Under the pieces are notes generated by a model that saw only the letters and a program-made list of their open reading frames with translations, had not been told where the DNA came from and searched no databases. This document shows positions 62,726 through 64,000 of a DNA stretch of 64,000 nucleotides, piece by piece (the first letter of the stretch is position 1; every line of letters begins with the position of its first letter). The stretch is from Veillonella denticariosi JCM 15641 (lineage in GTDB: Bacteria > Bacillota > Negativicutes > Veillonellales > Veillonellaceae). A program made the position numbers and the translations under genes. The stretch covers positions 1 to 64,000 of the forward strand of contig NZ_PPDB01000003.1 in NCBI RefSeq assembly GCF_002959855.1. The letters are read 5' to 3'.

Positions 62726-64000
62726 TTATTCACATACACCGCAGCGCTTACAGCCGTCCGCACACGGAGGCGTATAGGCTTCATCAAGAGACCGTTTCCA
62801 TTCCATCTCCAGATATCCGTCCCGTAAGCCCATGTCGAGATGGCTCCACGGCAGGCATTCATCAAAGCTGCGTTCCCGATAATTCATATCATCCATATCG
62901 AGGCCGGCCGCTCTCATCTCCGCCTTAAAGGATTTGCTGCCCCTATCTGCCGCACAGGCGGCGATGACGGCGCCTAAGCGTCGGTCTCCGCGAGCAAGCA
63001 CACCTTGAATATAGGCTTCCTTCGGCGATTCTACGAGAACCTCGATGCGGCGATTCTTCTGCAGTGATTTTTTTATGTATTGCAACTTCCGTTCCACATC
63101 TTTCTGATGAGCCATCGCCATCCATTGAAACGGTGTAAACGGCTTCGGTATAAACGGATTGATGCTCAAGGTCAACCGTCCTTTACAGCCCACTTCGGCC
63201 ATATGCGCCTGGGTGCGCTCCGCAAGGCTGATGATGGCATCGATATCTTCATCCGTTTCCGTCGGCAAACCGATCATGATATACAGTCGCATATGTTGAA
63301 TGCCTGATTTGGCGGACAAGGTGGCGGCATTTCGTAAATGCTCCTCGCTGATACCCTTGTTGATAACGCGACGCAAGCGTTCACTGCCCGTTTCCGGTGC
63401 GATGGTAATCGTCTTTTGACCGCTGTCCGCAAGTCCGTCCACAACGGCTTGTGTCAACGAATCGGCCCGCAAGGATGCACAGGAGTAGCGCATATCCTTT
63501 GAACGAATATAGGTCACCAAATCATCCACCTCAGGATAATCGGAGATGGCGGCCCCCATAAGGCCTACTTTCTTACCGAGCTGCTCCGCCCTGTCGACAC
63601 CTTCTTTCAGAACCTCCAAGGAACGTACACGAGGCACTCTGAAACAGTAACCGGCCATACAGAACCGGCAATGACGTCCACAGCCGCGAGCCACTTCGAT
63701 AATGTACATGGCACCGAACTCCGTATAATTCGTCGCCACCACCGTCTCTCCGCCGCTCGTCAACGGCCCGAAGTGACGACGTATACGCTTCGGCGCATCA
63801 CCGGAAATATCATAGCCCGTAAAGCGATTTTTCTCATCATACCGCGGCGTATAGAGCACAGGCACATACACACCGTCGATATTCGCCAGAGATGCTATGA
63901 CCTGTTCCCTGCTTTCACCACGATTGCGTCCCTCCCGAATACGATCCAATACGGAGGTAACAACGCCCTCCCCTTCACCGATAATACAGGCATCGATAAA
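62726..64000 (-). CDS. B12-binding-type radical SAM protein, 5' partial
   Basis: The frame stays open to the right edge, so the N-terminus (in this family a B12-binding domain) is missing; 424 residues remain. The radical-SAM cluster motif CxxxCxxC is in GCGRHCRFC, followed by a TIM-barrel-like domain with IAPETGSERLR. The C-terminus ends in CADGCKRCGVC, a possible extra metal site. It matches the TIGR03960 family from recall; the reaction is unknown. Confidence 0.88.
   Translation of the reverse strand, partial: FIDACIIGEGEGVVTSVLDRIREGRNRGESREQVIASLANIDGVYVPVLYTPRYDEKNRFTGYDISGDAPKRIRRHFGPLTSGGETVVATNYTEFGAMYIIEVARGCGRHCRFCMAGYCFRVPRVRSLEVLKEGVDRAEQLGKKVGLMGAAISDYPEVDDLVTYIRSKDMRYSCASLRADSLTQAVVDGLADSGQKTITIAPETGSERLRRVINKGISEEHLRNAATLSAKSGIQHMRLYIMIGLPTETDEDIDAIISLAERTQAHMAEVGCKGRLTLSINPFIPKPFTPFQWMAMAHQKDVERKLQYIKKSLQKNRRIEVLVESPKEAYIQGVLARGDRRLGAVIAACAADRGSKSFKAEMRAAGLDMDDMNYRERSFDECLPWSHLDMGLRDGYLEMEWKRSLDEAYTPPCADGCKRCGVCE

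Overview
The window is a bacterial chromosome segment. The 16S rRNA 5' end at its left edge looks like Veillonella by recall, and an outer-membrane-type (diderm) Negativicute fits the gene content: single-chain pyruvate:ferredoxin oxidoreductase, citrate lyase, a PerR-type regulator and an anaerobic porphyrin/siroheme set. Genus is probable, not proven. Nearly every gene is on the minus strand. The only plus-strand genes are a sodium/proline symporter (22.6-24.1 kb) and a LysR regulator with a small membrane protein (31.4-32.8 kb).

Layout. 0-0.8 kb: start of an rRNA operon with its promoter and leader, and a His-Gln-Lys tRNA operon with its own near-consensus promoter. 0.9-11.9 kb: core genes (spermidine synthase, cyclophilin, TcdA, glyoxalase I, SbcC/SbcD, endonuclease IV, PerR, DEAD-box RNA helicase). 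11.9-15.0 kb: an AT-rich island of small, mostly membrane-anchored unknown proteins containing a tandem duplication and several broken genes. 15.1-22.3 kb: aldehyde dehydrogenase, then a recQ-thyA-folA-tex operon with overlapping stops and starts. 22.6-31.0 kb: PutP, a WYL-domain regulator, a large methyltransferase and pyruvate:ferredoxin oxidoreductase. 31.4-36.1 kb: LysR, an MFS organic-anion transporter and two proteins of unknown function, with two related inverted-repeat terminator elements bracketing the transporter segment. 36.3-41.8 kb: a citrate cluster (citD-citE-citF, a DASS transporter and a LysR regulator). 41.8-48.7 kb: Bax inhibitor-1-like protein, pyruvate kinase, DnaE and a YgjP-like metallopeptidase. 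48.9-51.3 kb: a second AT-rich island of unknown small proteins and gene fragments. 51.3-58.6 kb: an XRE regulator and a tetrapyrrole operon (sirC-like, hemA, hemC, cobA-hemD fusion, hemB, hemL). 58.7-64 kb: a division-associated block (ylmH, proC, sepF, yggS, pgeF) and a radical SAM protein that runs off the right edge.

How the genes work together. The tetrapyrrole operon runs from glutamyl-tRNA to uroporphyrinogen III and precorrin-2, which can feed siroheme and possibly cobamide. The transporter, citrate lyase and pyruvate oxidation genes fit fermentation of organic acids. RecQ, SbcCD and Nfo supply DNA repair, and ThyA/FolA the thymidylate cycle.

Most worth a second look: a citrate lyase acyl carrier protein that lacks the serine to which the prosthetic group is normally attached; the two eroding islands of small membrane proteins, which resemble immunity-gene graveyards of polymorphic toxin systems; an inverted repeat at the classic LysR site upstream of the citrate promoter; and a promoter that appears to be built into a terminator hairpin ahead of the tetrapyrrole operon. 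No complete new defence or mobile system, CRISPR array or insertion sequence was found.
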